Positions 33,145 to 42,622 of a stretch of DNA of 64,000 bases are shown piece by piece (position 1 is the stretch's first letter; the number at the start of each line of letters is the position of its first letter). Where the stretch lies: positions 1-64,000 of the forward strand of contig NZ_JAPZVQ010000014.1 of the NCBI RefSeq assembly GCF_027622945.1. The letters are read 5' to 3'. The DNA is from Glycomyces lechevalierae (GTDB lineage Bacteria; Actinomycetota; Actinomycetes; Mycobacteriales; Micromonosporaceae). The position numbers and the translations under genes were made by a program. The notes beneath the pieces are model-generated. The model was not told the DNA's origin. It was given only the letters and a program-made list of their open reading frames with translations, and searched no databases.

Positions 33145-34836
33145 TCACTCGCCCAGCATCCGGCGCAGGCGGCCCTTGGCCCGCTGCGCGAACGACTTCT
33201 TCCCGCCGTCGTACCGGCGCCATTCGTCCGCGGCCTGCTGCCAGTCGCGCGCAGCCCGCTCCCAGTCCTTCGCTTCGTTGCGCGCCGCGTTGCCCGTCTT
33301 GTTCCACCGGCTCACACGCCGGCGCAGCTCGTCCTCTTTGGCTTCGAGCCGCTTGATCGAGGCCTCGAGTGAGCCGACCCGATGCAGCAGTTGCGAAGGC
33401 GCCTCGACCGGCTCCTCCCAGTCCGCGAACCATGCCGTGCCGTCCGCCCACCACAGGCCCCAGGACTCCTCGACAGCGGTGTCCAAGTCCTCGTCGGGCC
33501 GTCGGGTCTGCAGTGCCCGGGCCAGCGCGGCGGTGCGATCCAGGACCGCGCAGGGCCGCTCGCCCTGTTGCGCGGCGGAGAGGCACTTGACCCGTCCGAC
33601 CCGCTCCCTGTCGGCCAGCGCCAGCACCTCTCCGAGCCCGTTCGGTCGCAGCACCGTGCCCGGGGCGAGGGTGAGTCGGAACGGCGCCGGCGCCGCCGTC
33701 GCCGCCACTGACTCCACATAGGAGACACGGGGGTCGCCGGAGAAGACCTCGCGGATGAGCCGCAGGTCGAGCTGTGGGTCGTCCAAAGGCCGCACCCGCC
33801 CGTCCTTCAGCGTCGACCACGGCCCGACCAGCGCCACGCGGGCCTCAGCGTTGTCGGCCAGCACGGATGCCGCAGAGGCCGTGGCCATCTCGAACGAGAC
33901 CTCGCTCGCGTCGATCACGACCTCCACATACGGGACGGTCCATGCGATCCCCGGGTGGGTGCGCAGATGGCGCAGGGTCGGGACCCGGTTCGCGACGAAC
34001 GGCTGCCGGTACCGCTTGCCTTCGTCGCGCCGCGACTGCAGCTGCGACAACCCGAGGTGCCATGCGCGGGCGCCCGCGTCGGGGATGAACACCGCGCCCG
34101 CCTGCGCCTGCCGGTAGCCCAGTTCGGTGTCGCTGCCGAGTTTCAGGTCGGTGTCCATGCCACCGGAGCGGTCGTACAGGGCCTTGGTGAACGAGATCGT
34201 GGCGCCGTTGGTGACGGTGTAGGCGCGCAGTTCGTCATCGAGCAGCCTGTCGGAGCGCTCGAGCAGCGCCACCTCCCAGCTCTGGCCGGTCCCGCGGTCG
34301 CCGAACAAGGTCTCGACGGTGTCGGCCTCGACGGCGGCGCGCACCTGCTCCAGGTCGAGGTCGTCCGCGTCGATCTCGACGAAGCCGAGATTGCCGATGA
34401 CCACGCAGTAGTCCGCGGTGTGGTGCCACCGGGCGTGCGCCTCGACGTGGGTGCGGTCGGGCAGGATGTCGGAGTCGAGCCTGAGGATGATCGGGCCCTC
34501 GGCCGTCGCGATGCCTGCGTCGACGGCGCTGGCGACGCCCCATGCGCCTTCGTGGTTGCCGATGAACCGGGTGCGCTCAGGGCGCAGCTCGGGCATCCGG
34601 AGCGGCGGCTCGCTGCCGTCGTCGACCACGATGACGTCGAGGAGGTGCGGCGGGTACGTCTGGGCGGCGAGGGCCGCGAGCGTGACGTCCAGTTCGTGTT
34701 GGGCGCCGTAGGCCGGCACCACGACGGAGACCGTCAGCTCGGGCGTCCAGCGGCCGCATTCGGGGGCCCGCAGGCTGTCGTAGCGGTTGCGCTTCACGCG
34801 TCGCTGAGGTGCTGGGGCGGGGACCGGTTGGTTCAT
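33145..34836 (-). CDS. Family 2 glycosyltransferase with C-terminal coiled coil
   Basis: This is a 563-residue cytoplasmic transferase. The GT-A domain starts at VSVVVPAYG (about 36), has VVDDGSEPP at 70-78 and the metal-binding DSD at 121-123 (LRLDSDILP). The acceptor part includes NGATISFTKALYD and SDTELGYR. A middle region of about 200 residues is shared with the paralogue at 41069-42622. The last about 70 residues are charged and helical, ending in AKGRLRRMLGE, and may form a coiled coil that associates with the membrane. It is translationally coupled to the preceding gene (ATGA overlap). The sugar and acceptor are unknown. Confidence 0.85.
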   Translation of the reverse strand: MNQPVPAPAPQRRVKRNRYDSLRAPECGRWTPELTVSVVVPAYGAQHELDVTLAALAAQTYPPHLLDVIVVDDGSEPPLRMPELRPERTRFIGNHEGAWGVASAVDAGIATAEGPIILRLDSDILPDRTHVEAHARWHHTADYCVVIGNLGFVEIDADDLDLEQVRAAVEADTVETLFGDRGTGQSWEVALLERSDRLLDDELRAYTVTNGATISFTKALYDRSGGMDTDLKLGSDTELGYRQAQAGAVFIPDAGARAWHLGLSQLQSRRDEGKRYRQPFVANRVPTLRHLRTHPGIAWTVPYVEVVIDASEVSFEMATASAASVLADNAEARVALVGPWSTLKDGRVRPLDDPQLDLRLIREVFSGDPRVSYVESVAATAAPAPFRLTLAPGTVLRPNGLGEVLALADRERVGRVKCLSAAQQGERPCAVLDRTAALARALQTRRPDEDLDTAVEESWGLWWADGTAWFADWEEPVEAPSQLLHRVGSLEASIKRLEAKEDELRRRVSRWNKTGNAARNEAKDWERAARDWQQAADEWRRYDGGKKSFAQRAKGRLRRMLGE

Positions 34837-36797
34837 CGCGGGGCGACCGTGCCTTTCTGGGCGTGCAGGTGCTCTTCGAGCGTGTCAGCGGCGATGGCGG
34901 GGCCGAGGTCGGTGCCGTGCCATTGCCGGTCGTTGTTGCGCAGGAATGATGCGGGCGGGGCGATCCAGGTGTGCCCCTGGGTCCGGCGTGAGACGAGGAA
35001 ATTGAAACCGTGTGTGCAGTAGACGCTGCCGCCCCGGTGCTGCACGTCCTGGAGGAGCCCGCGGTCCTCGCTGGTGCGCAGGGGCCGGTACCCGCCGAGC
35101 TCGATCAGGTCGTCGCGGCGCAGGAGCATGGTCGCGCCCGAGACGTGCACGGCGAACCGCTCGCTGCGTCCGGGTCGCTTGTGGATGGTCAGGTCCAACG
35201 CTTCCAGGTGCACGAACTCGGGTTGGGTTCCGACCAGGTCGGCGCCCGAGTAGCGCGCGGCGAGCAGCAGGTCGGGCACGTGGTGGGGCCCGTACCAGTC
35301 GTCGTCGTCGAACTTGGTGACGTACTTTCCGCCGGCGGCGGCGAGCCCCGCGTTGAGCGCGGTGCCGAACGGGGCCGAGGAGGGCACTTCGACGATCGTC
35401 AGGGGTACCTTCAGTTCCGCTGTGGCGCTGCGCACTTCGGGGTCGCTCGCGGCGATGCCGTGGAGCACGAGGACGAGCTCGACGTGGTCGTGGCGCTGCG
35501 CGTCGATCTGCGCGAACGCGGCTTTCAGGAAGGTCTGGCGCCGGGTGCAGAGGATCACCGAGACCGTTTCGGGGCCGGTCGGGTCGGCGGGGAGGCCTGG
35601 CGTTCGACGGGAGGAGGCGCCGTGTGCGGCGAGCGCGGACCGGCGCAGCCGGACGCTGTGCAGCTCCCGCAGCAGCGGGTCCTCGAGATCGGTGGCGTCG
35701 TACCGGTCGATGCGGTCGAGGAGATCGTCGCCGACCGCCTTCGCCCACTCGGGAGTCCTGCCGTGGGTGACGAGCGGGACGCCGGCGGCGGCCAGCCCGG
35801 CGACGGCGGCGGCCCCGGCGACGGTGCCCGGGTGGGAGTTCCAGTCGACGGCGACAGAGCGGAGGCCGCGGCAGCGTTCGATGTCGGTATCGGTCACCGC
35901 GCCGGACGAAGGAAGGGAGAACGCGCCGGCGGTCGTCGAGTGCACACGCCATCCGCGGCCGTCATAGGCCAGTACCGCGTCGTCGGCGGTCGCGTCCCAG
36001 CGGAATCCGATCGGGTTGACCGTCGATTCGTCGACCGGGGGGAGGTGGCGAGGGTCGGGGTCCTCGTGGACGGGCTCGCGGGGGTGGGGGAAGACCGCGC
36101 CAGGGCGCGAGTGCGGCGCCGGCACTTCGACGAGGCGGGCGTGGCCGTCCCAGTCTGGGACGGCCGCCGCGGGTATCGAATGCAGGACGATGTCGGCGCT
36201 CGGATAGGCGTCGAGTTCCGAGTCTTCACTGAGCGGGGCGAGGACGCGGCCCCAGGTTCCGGCCCCCCACTGCACTGCGGCCTCGCCGACCAGGCCGACG
36301 CGGGGCGCCTGCTGCCGTGCCAGGGGTGTGCGGCGGCCGCCGCAGGCGCGGACCAGCGAGGCAAGGTCCGCGGGCTGGTCGAGGATCGTCTCGATGGACC
36401 AGCGGCCGGACCGGTCCCGCCTGATGCGCTGCTCGGTCATGGTCTGCCAGGGTCGGGTGGGCGGCAGCGTGATCGAGGTGGGCCGGCTCGTCTCCGCCAT
36501 CGCGGTGACCTCGATGTAGAGGTGGCGGGCCGAGGGCAGGTGTGCGGCGTAGTGCCGCGCGCGTACGAGGTCGGTAAGGGTGCGGGCGATCAAGATTGCG
36601 GGGCCAGGGAGTTGCCGTACGGCGTCGTCGCCGAGCGGAGCTCCGGGGAGCGATGCCAGTGTGCAGAGGACCGCTGGGTCAGGGGTGAACGGCGCCAACG
36701 ATGCGGTGCCGTCGTCGAACCCGATGACGCCGACGAAGGAGGGGGCGTGCTGCAGCAGCGCACGCAGGCGCGTGCTGAACGGAGGGTCGCTGATCAC
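34833..36797 (-). CDS. Family 2 glycosyltransferase with large N-terminal domain
   Basis: This 654-residue protein starts at a GTG. The first about 395 residues are an unassigned domain with scattered Ala/Pro-rich segments. A GT2 domain follows at about 400-620: VSVILCTRRQTFL, VELVLVLHG, NAGLAAAGGKYVTKFDDDDWYGP (acidic cluster near 496-499), and GATMLLRRDDLIELGGY with a downstream SEDRGLLQDV. The N-terminal domain could be a degenerate second transferase. It is the first gene of a two-gene operon with the following GT2 gene. The enzyme class is sure; the substrate is unknown. Confidence 0.82.
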   Translation of the reverse strand: MISDPPFSTRLRALLQHAPSFVGVIGFDDGTASLAPFTPDPAVLCTLASLPGAPLGDDAVRQLPGPAILIARTLTDLVRARHYAAHLPSARHLYIEVTAMAETSRPTSITLPPTRPWQTMTEQRIRRDRSGRWSIETILDQPADLASLVRACGGRRTPLARQQAPRVGLVGEAAVQWGAGTWGRVLAPLSEDSELDAYPSADIVLHSIPAAAVPDWDGHARLVEVPAPHSRPGAVFPHPREPVHEDPDPRHLPPVDESTVNPIGFRWDATADDAVLAYDGRGWRVHSTTAGAFSLPSSGAVTDTDIERCRGLRSVAVDWNSHPGTVAGAAAVAGLAAAGVPLVTHGRTPEWAKAVGDDLLDRIDRYDATDLEDPLLRELHSVRLRRSALAAHGASSRRTPGLPADPTGPETVSVILCTRRQTFLKAAFAQIDAQRHDHVELVLVLHGIAASDPEVRSATAELKVPLTIVEVPSSAPFGTALNAGLAAAGGKYVTKFDDDDWYGPHHVPDLLLAARYSGADLVGTQPEFVHLEALDLTIHKRPGRSERFAVHVSGATMLLRRDDLIELGGYRPLRTSEDRGLLQDVQHRGGSVYCTHGFNFLVSRRTQGHTWIAPPASFLRNNDRQWHGTDLGPAIAADTLEEHLHAQKGTVAPR

Positions 36798-36959
36798 ATG
36801 GTCGCTTTCGGATGGTGTCGGGCGCCGCGGCGGGTCGGGTGTCGCCTGCGGGCCCTGATGCGGGGCCGGCGGCCCCGTGCCGCCCTCCGAGCGGGAAGGC
36901 GGCGCGGGGAGGTCCGTATAGGAACATGGTAACTGCCGGTAGCGAGGTGCACGGGCACG

Positions 36960-39089
36960 TCACCACCCGGTGGCCTCCAGCACCGCCTCGCCGGCGAACG
37001 GCCCCATCGTCGCCGAGTACGTGGCGGTGAGGTGGGAGTGGTCGCGGTACGTGCGGACGTTGCCGATCACGGCCGGGCATTCGCCGTCCGGGCAGATGTA
37101 CGGCGTGAGGTCGTCGAACACCACGTTGCCGGGGAGGTCCTCGTAGCGCTCCTCCGGCGGTGGTTCGACCTGGCTGAAGTCGACCGGGGTGACGCAGCCT
37201 TCAGGGCCGTGCAGTTCCATGCATTCGGGGAGGTTCTCCTCGAGGCGCGGGATGTCGCGCAGCGCGAGGACCTGGATGCCCTGCTCGTCGAGTTGGCGCC
37301 AGCGCTCGGCGAACCCGTCGTAGACGCTCTCGCTCTCGGCGAACGACCGGGAGGCGAGCGTCACGACGAGGTCCGGCTTGATCCGTTCGATCTCGGCGGC
37401 GGCCTGCTCGTTCCAAGAAATGCAGGAGTCGTTGACGTTGCCCTCGTCGTCGTAAGGGGTGTCGGTGGTGAACTGGCACCCGTCCTTGGTGATGGACACC
37501 AGGTGCCACCCGTGCTCCTCCGATGCGGATTCGAAGGCCGGCACCCAGTGGGCGATTCGGGAGGCTCCGACGAGGAGCACCGTCTGATCGCTGGCGAGGT
37601 CGCCGAACTCGCAGACGATCGCGTCGGGGCCGTCCATCTGGGCATCGCAGCCCTGGTCGTACAGGGCGGGCAGGTCGAGTTCGTCGGTCAGCGGCGGGAT
37701 GAACTCGGCCTCGGGGAGCGAGGCGGCCAGCTCCTCGTCGGTGAGGACCGCCGCGCCAGGATAGACGTCGGTGTCCTGCGCGGCTTCCTCGGCAGCGCCG
37801 GCGAGGCCGGCGTCCCGCTCCAGGACGCGCTGGTACGCAACGTAGGTGCCGGTCACCACCGGCGCGAGGAACAGGACCGCGAGCGCGAACGCCCATGCGG
37901 GGCTGGTCTTGAACCTCGGGAGGTTCGCGATCTTCTGCTGCACGATCCATGTGGTCGCGGCGGCGAGCGCGAGCGAGGCGAGTAGGACGTACGCACCGCC
38001 GCGCCAGGAAGCGTGGTCGCGTTCGGCGACCTGAAGGTACATGAGCAGCACCGGCCAGTGCCAGAGGTACAGCGCGTAGGACCAGTCGCCGACCACGGTC
38101 AGCGGTTTCGCCGTGAGGAGACGGTCGACGGACACGGGCGAACCGGTCTGGCCCGCGATCATGATCGCGGTGGCGGCCAACAGCGGCCAGAACGCGATGT
38201 ACCCGGGGAACATCGCGGAGACGTTGAAGAGCGCCCCGCAGGCGAACAGAGCGATCAGGCCGCCCCAGCCGAGGACGATCCGGACACGGACGGAGGGGTT
38301 GAGGTACGGCAGTACGACGGCGAGCATGCCGCCGAAGGCGAATTCCCACAGCCTGGCCCCGGTGTCGAAATAGGCCCAGGGCTGGTTCGCGGCGGTCTGG
38401 AGGACCGAGTACGTGAGCGAACCCGTGAACACCATCGAGCATGCGGTGAAGACCAGCCACTTCGGGTCGGCGCCGAACCGGCGCACCGCCAGCAGCACCA
38501 AGCCCATGAGGGCCAGCCACACGAAGTAGAACTGCCCTTGGATCGAGAGCGACCAGAAATGCTGGAGTGGACTCGTGCCCTGGTCGCGGGTCAGATAATC
38601 GACCGATTTCTCCGCCAGCAGCCAGTTTTCGTAGTAAAGCGCCGACGCGAACGATTCCTTCAGGATCTCGGCCCAGCGGGACGGCGGCATCCACAGGTAG
38701 GCGGCCACGAGGACGCCTACGAGGACCACGGCGACCGTGGGCAGCAGACGGTGGGCCAGCCGGGCGAGGAACCGGAGAGGTTCGATCCGGCCCTTCCGCT
38801 CGATGGAACGCAGGAGGGAACCGGTGATCAAGAAGCCGGTGAACAGGAGGAACACGTCGACGCCGCCGGAGACGCGGCCGAACCAGATGTGGTAGACGGC
38901 GACGAGGAGGACGGCGACGGCGCGGAGGCCCTGCAGCTCAGGGCGGAACGCTCGATGCTGCGGCTCCGGTCGCTGACGCCGCGGCGGGCCGCCGCGCTCT
39001 GTTGCCGCAGCCGGAGAAGCGGCGTCTCGCACGATGCTGAGCTGCATCGTCTCGTCCACACCGCGGGATGGGGCGTCGTATCGGGTCAT
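36960..39089 (-). CDS. OafA/YrhL-type O-acyltransferase with SGNH-like domain (copy 3)
   Basis: This 709-residue protein starts at the ATG at 39089; the frame also has a TTG at 39113 and an ATG at 39047, and none has a good ribosome site. An acyltransferase-3 domain covers about 50-400 (FRPELQGLRAVAVLLVAVYH, GVDVFLLFTGFLIT, FWSLSIQGQFYFVW). The SGNH-like domain follows, but its nucleophile block reads GASRIAHW (S510), not GDSH, and the C-terminal block is RDHSHLTATY. The Asp-to-Ala change beside the serine may alter activity. It is more divergent than the other two copies and lies on the opposite strand. Confidence 0.86.
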   Translation of the reverse strand: MTRYDAPSRGVDETMQLSIVRDAASPAAATERGGPPRRQRPEPQHRAFRPELQGLRAVAVLLVAVYHIWFGRVSGGVDVFLLFTGFLITGSLLRSIERKGRIEPLRFLARLAHRLLPTVAVVLVGVLVAAYLWMPPSRWAEILKESFASALYYENWLLAEKSVDYLTRDQGTSPLQHFWSLSIQGQFYFVWLALMGLVLLAVRRFGADPKWLVFTACSMVFTGSLTYSVLQTAANQPWAYFDTGARLWEFAFGGMLAVVLPYLNPSVRVRIVLGWGGLIALFACGALFNVSAMFPGYIAFWPLLAATAIMIAGQTGSPVSVDRLLTAKPLTVVGDWSYALYLWHWPVLLMYLQVAERDHASWRGGAYVLLASLALAAATTWIVQQKIANLPRFKTSPAWAFALAVLFLAPVVTGTYVAYQRVLERDAGLAGAAEEAAQDTDVYPGAAVLTDEELAASLPEAEFIPPLTDELDLPALYDQGCDAQMDGPDAIVCEFGDLASDQTVLLVGASRIAHWVPAFESASEEHGWHLVSITKDGCQFTTDTPYDDEGNVNDSCISWNEQAAAEIERIKPDLVVTLASRSFAESESVYDGFAERWRQLDEQGIQVLALRDIPRLEENLPECMELHGPEGCVTPVDFSQVEPPPEERYEDLPGNVVFDDLTPYICPDGECPAVIGNVRTYRDHSHLTATYSATMGPFAGEAVLEATGW

Positions 39090-39263
39090 CGGGGAGTGTC
39101 GGGCTTTCTGCAATGGAGGTGGCGGGCCCGCTGGGGATCGGGTCTGCGGCGGGGAGAGCGTTGCGGCGAAGCAGGTGCGCCGGAGGAGAGGCGGCCGTCG
39201 GTCGTCGCGAGGCGAGAATATCAGTGCAGGCGATGGTGCGGTGTTGTTGCTGGTAGAGGTGGC

Positions 39264-39857
39264 TTAGGAAGTGATGCCCGGGTCGGCGACGCCGGTGTCC
39301 TCGGGAGAGGACGCGTTGTGCGCGATGTCCCATTCGGCCACGGCCCCGTCGAGGTCGCCTTCGGCGCCGATCCATTCGAGGACCTTCGGGAAGTCGGTCT
39401 GCGCGGTCTCAAGGTGCACCGTCATGGACTCGCGGTCGCGGAGGAACTCCTCGATGTTTGCTGTGACTGTGGCGACATAGTCGCGGCAGACCTCGATGCG
39501 CCGTTCGAGCGGCCAGTCCTGGACGCCCATGACGATCCCATGGCCGTAGCTCCTGATCGACGAGGCCTTGAACGGGGAGTCCCAGCGGGCCAGATGCGAC
39601 TGGGCCACCGCTTCCGGGTCTCGGAGGAGGTGCACGTACTTTGTCGCGCGGTGGTCGTACCGTTCGGCGAGCCGACCCAGGAACCAGGAGAGCCGGTTGT
39701 CGACTTCGATGTGGTCGTCGGGGAAGTCGAGCCGGTCCGAACCGACGAGCCTGGCCCGCGATTCGTGCCCGACGCTGAAGTTGTCGAGGTGCTCACAGGC
39801 TCGGGCGAAGGTCACCGATCCGCAACGACCAGTGCAGAGTACGAAGACATTGGTCAT
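39264..39857 (-). CDS. Sulfotransferase-like protein
   Basis: This 197-residue cytoplasmic protein has a P-loop-like CTGRCGSVTFA at residues 8-18, matching the 5'-phosphosulphate-binding loop of PAPS-dependent sulfotransferases. LLRDPEAVAQSHLARW (about 77-92) follows and corresponds to the 3'-phosphate-binding region. The length is on the short side of the family. The neighbours are glycan glycosyltransferases and acyltransferases, so sulphation of a surface glycan is a reasonable inference. It is divergent from the rhamnosyltransferase-like gene across a 167-bp spacer. Confidence 0.7.
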   Translation of the reverse strand: MTNVFVLCTGRCGSVTFARACEHLDNFSVGHESRARLVGSDRLDFPDDHIEVDNRLSWFLGRLAERYDHRATKYVHLLRDPEAVAQSHLARWDSPFKASSIRSYGHGIVMGVQDWPLERRIEVCRDYVATVTANIEEFLRDRESMTVHLETAQTDFPKVLEWIGAEGDLDGAVAEWDIAHNASSPEDTGVADPGITS

Positions 39858-40024
39858 TCAGACAGTCTGCCATGGACCGTGCACGCATCGAAGTGCGCCG
39901 ATTCGGGCCCTCGACCGACGGTTCGTCTCGATCGGCGGGTCTCGGCCGGAGGGGGACGCTGCGGCGGAGAGTCGGTACGATGTGGACCCGCCTCGGCACC
40001 GATTCCCCTTGAGAAGAGCGCATC

Positions 40025-41050
40025 ATGGGCATTCGCACCCTCTTTTCCCGATCGCGCGGCAGCGCCGCCCGCGACAGCGCCGGTTCCGGCCGCTCGAATG
40101 GCTTCCTGCACGTTGCGGCCAGCAGGTTCGAGATCGGAGTGTTCAACGAGCAGTGGCTCGAATACCGCTGGCAGTTGTTCGAGACGCTCGCACTGCCCTC
40201 GCTCGACGCCCAGACCGAGAAGGACTTCGTGTGGGTGCTCGGCGTCGACCGCGACATGCCGCAGCAATTCCGCGAGCGCCTCGACGGCCTCGCCGCGACC
40301 CGGCCCTACCTGCGGCTGCTCGAACTCGAGCTGCTCGACGACTTCGAACCGCGGTTCCAGCGCTGGTGCGCTGAAACCGCTGCGGCGCAAGGCGCCCCAT
40401 ATGTGCTGACCACCCGGATCGACAACGACGACGCCGTCCGCTCCGACCTGTTCGGCGAGATCCAGCGGGCCGCACGTGGCCTCCTCGAAAGCGGCAGCTC
40501 ACTGCCCGCGGCGATCACCGCGACGTCCGGGTACCAGTGGGTGCCCGCGACCGGCCAGGGGTTCCGCGCCTACCACCACAGCCACTCGATCGGCACCTCC
40601 CTGCTCGAGGCCGCGGCCGAGTTCACCTCGGTCTACGGCAAGAACCACCGGCGCCTCCCCGACTGGGTGGTCGAGCGGGACGGCTCCGTGCAGCACCTCG
40701 GCGGCGACACCCGCTGGTGGCTCTACGCCACCACGGCGACCTCGCTCGTGCTGCTGCGCACCGGGAAAGGTTTGCGGGACGGCACCATCGCGAACCCCGG
40801 CGCCCACGAGATCGACGACGAGGCGCTCCGCTCCTTCGGCGTCACCGAAGCCGGGCGGCTGCGCTCCATCGAGGAGCCCGCGCTCGTGGAGCACCACCTC
40901 GAACTCGTCGACGAAGGCAAGCGCGTCGACCGCGCCATCAAAGGCGTCCGGGCGGAGCTGCGGAAGGAGCCGACGGGCCCGGCACTGCAGGCGAAGCACC
41001 GGGAACTCCACGACCGGCGCAAGGAACTCGCCCGCGCCTGGGTCGCCTAG
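40025..41050 (+). CDS. Putative rhamnosyltransferase-family glycosyltransferase
   Basis: This 341-residue cytoplasmic protein matches the 'putative rhamnosyl transferase' family. Evidence is the N-terminal RFEIGVFNEQWLEYRWQLFE, TEKDFVWVLGVD, and TTRIDNDDAVRSDLFGEI with an acidic metal-binding cluster at D133-D136. The C-terminal third is charged and helical. Family members were annotated from rhamnose-containing polysaccharide loci, but donor specificity is rarely shown. It converges with the next GT2 gene, with only 18 bp between stops. Confidence 0.78.
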   Translation: MGIRTLFSRSRGSAARDSAGSGRSNGFLHVAASRFEIGVFNEQWLEYRWQLFETLALPSLDAQTEKDFVWVLGVDRDMPQQFRERLDGLAATRPYLRLLELELLDDFEPRFQRWCAETAAAQGAPYVLTTRIDNDDAVRSDLFGEIQRAARGLLESGSSLPAAITATSGYQWVPATGQGFRAYHHSHSIGTSLLEAAAEFTSVYGKNHRRLPDWVVERDGSVQHLGGDTRWWLYATTATSLVLLRTGKGLRDGTIANPGAHEIDDEALRSFGVTEAGRLRSIEEPALVEHHLELVDEGKRVDRAIKGVRAELRKEPTGPALQAKHRELHDRRKELARAWVA

Positions 41051-41068
41051 GACCGGGTCGCCCAGGAC

Positions 41069-42622
41069 TCAGCCGAACAGCCGGCGCAACCTGCCCGCGG
41101 CCCGTCGCGGCAGCGACCGCTGCACCGGTGCAGGCGTCGCGCCCTCGAGACGTGCCAAGGCCGCCTTGAGGTCCGCGATCTCGCGGCGGCGCGCCTCGGC
41201 CTTCGAGTCCTCGGTCAGGAACCACGCGCCCGGCTCGGCCCGGCCGACACCCCACACCGCATCCAGCACCGCGTCCAGGTCTTCCCCCGGCTCGCGCAGA
41301 CGCTCGGCGCGAGCCAGCGCGGCGGTGCGGTCCAGCCGCACCCGCAGCGGACCGACGCGGCTGGGCACGGCGGTCTCGACCCGCCCGAGACGCCGCTCGT
41401 CCGCGAACCGGACCAGGCCCTCGACGCCGTCGGGGCGCGGGACCGCACCGGGGGCCAGGGTCAACTGGAACGGCACCGGAGCGACCGTCGCAGGCGTCCT
41501 CTCCAGGAACCGGACCCGCGCGTCGCCGCGGAAGGTCTCGCGGATGAGCCGCAGGTTCAGGAGCGGGTCCTCCAGCGGCGCGACACGTTCCTCGGTGAGC
41601 GACGCCCACGGCCCGGTCAGGACCACCTCGATGTCGGCGGGCGCCCCGGAGAGCACCGCGTTCACCGTGGCGCGGACCGGCTCCAGCCGAGCGCCGTCGG
41701 CGTCGACCACGACGCGCACGTACGGGGTCTCCCAGGCCCGTCCCGCCTCGGCGCGCAGATGCCGTAGCGACGGGATGCGGTTGGCCGCGAACGGTCGACG
41801 GTACCGCTTGCCCTCCTCGCGGCGGGCCTTCATCTGCGACATCCCGAGGTGCCATGCCGTCGCTTCGGCGTCGGCCGTGAAGAACGCCCCCTGCTGGGCC
41901 ATCCGGTAGCCCAGGTCCGTGTCGCTGCCGAGGGGCATCGTGGCGTCCGTGCCGCCGCAGTCGTCGTACATGGCGCGGGTGAAGGAGATGGTCGCCCCGT
42001 TCGCGATCGTGAACGCCCGCACCGGGTCCTCCACCACGCCGCCGGACTCCTTGACGAGCGCGACCTCCCAGTCCTCGCTCACGTCGCGGCCCGCGAACAA
42101 ATTCGCGACCCGACCCGCCCCGACCGCCTCGCGCACCCGCCCGGGATCGAGCGGGTCGGCGCCGAGATCGATGTCGACGAAGGCGAGCTTCCCGATCACC
42201 GCGAAGTAGTCGCCGAACTCGTGCCAGCGCGCGTGCGCCTCGACATGGTGCGCCCCCGCGACCACATCCGAGTCCAACCGCACGATGAGCTCACCTTCCG
42301 CGGCGGCGACCCCGGCGTCCACGGCGGCGGCGATGCCCCACCGGCCCGGCCGGTTCGGCACGATCCGCGTCGCGGCGGGGCGCACGTCGGGCAGCCGCAG
42401 CGGCGGCTCGCTGCCGTCGTCGACGACGACCGCCTCGAGCAGGTCCGCCGGGTACGTCTGCGCCGCCAGGGAGGCGAGCACCAGGTCGAGCTTGTCCTGG
42501 CCTCCGAACGCGGGCACGACGACCGAGACCCGTTTCGTGGGGGTCCATTCGCCGAGGCGCGCGGGGGTGAGCGAGCCGCTGTCGTTCCGGAAGGCGCGCA
42601 GCGGCGGGGTCGGGTTCTCCAT
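41069..42622 (-). CDS. Family 2 glycosyltransferase, paralogue of 33145-34836
   Basis: This 517-residue enzyme has RVSVVVPAFGGQDKLDLVLASLAAQTYPADLLEAVVVDDG at residues 31-70 and DSD at 117-119. NGATISFTRAMYDDCGG and SDTDLGYRMAQQGAFF are shared with the paralogue 6 kb away. The middle about 200 residues (for example LEDPLLNLRLIRETFRGDARVRFLE) are also conserved between the two and may be an accessory domain specific to this locus. The protein ends in a basic helix (RRAAGRLRRLFG), a possible membrane anchor. It is divergent from the large fusion glycosyltransferase gene. Confidence 0.85.
   Translation of the reverse strand: MENPTPPLRAFRNDSGSLTPARLGEWTPTKRVSVVVPAFGGQDKLDLVLASLAAQTYPADLLEAVVVDDGSEPPLRLPDVRPAATRIVPNRPGRWGIAAAVDAGVAAAEGELIVRLDSDVVAGAHHVEAHARWHEFGDYFAVIGKLAFVDIDLGADPLDPGRVREAVGAGRVANLFAGRDVSEDWEVALVKESGGVVEDPVRAFTIANGATISFTRAMYDDCGGTDATMPLGSDTDLGYRMAQQGAFFTADAEATAWHLGMSQMKARREEGKRYRRPFAANRIPSLRHLRAEAGRAWETPYVRVVVDADGARLEPVRATVNAVLSGAPADIEVVLTGPWASLTEERVAPLEDPLLNLRLIRETFRGDARVRFLERTPATVAPVPFQLTLAPGAVPRPDGVEGLVRFADERRLGRVETAVPSRVGPLRVRLDRTAALARAERLREPGEDLDAVLDAVWGVGRAEPGAWFLTEDSKAEARRREIADLKAALARLEGATPAPVQRSLPRRAAGRLRRLFG

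Noticed and set aside
36862-36876. GGGGCC-ggc-GGCCCC hairpin as terminator of the third acyltransferase gene
   Set aside because: The stem is only 6 bp, lies 85 bp past the stop and has no T-rich tail, so chance is likely in this GC-rich DNA.
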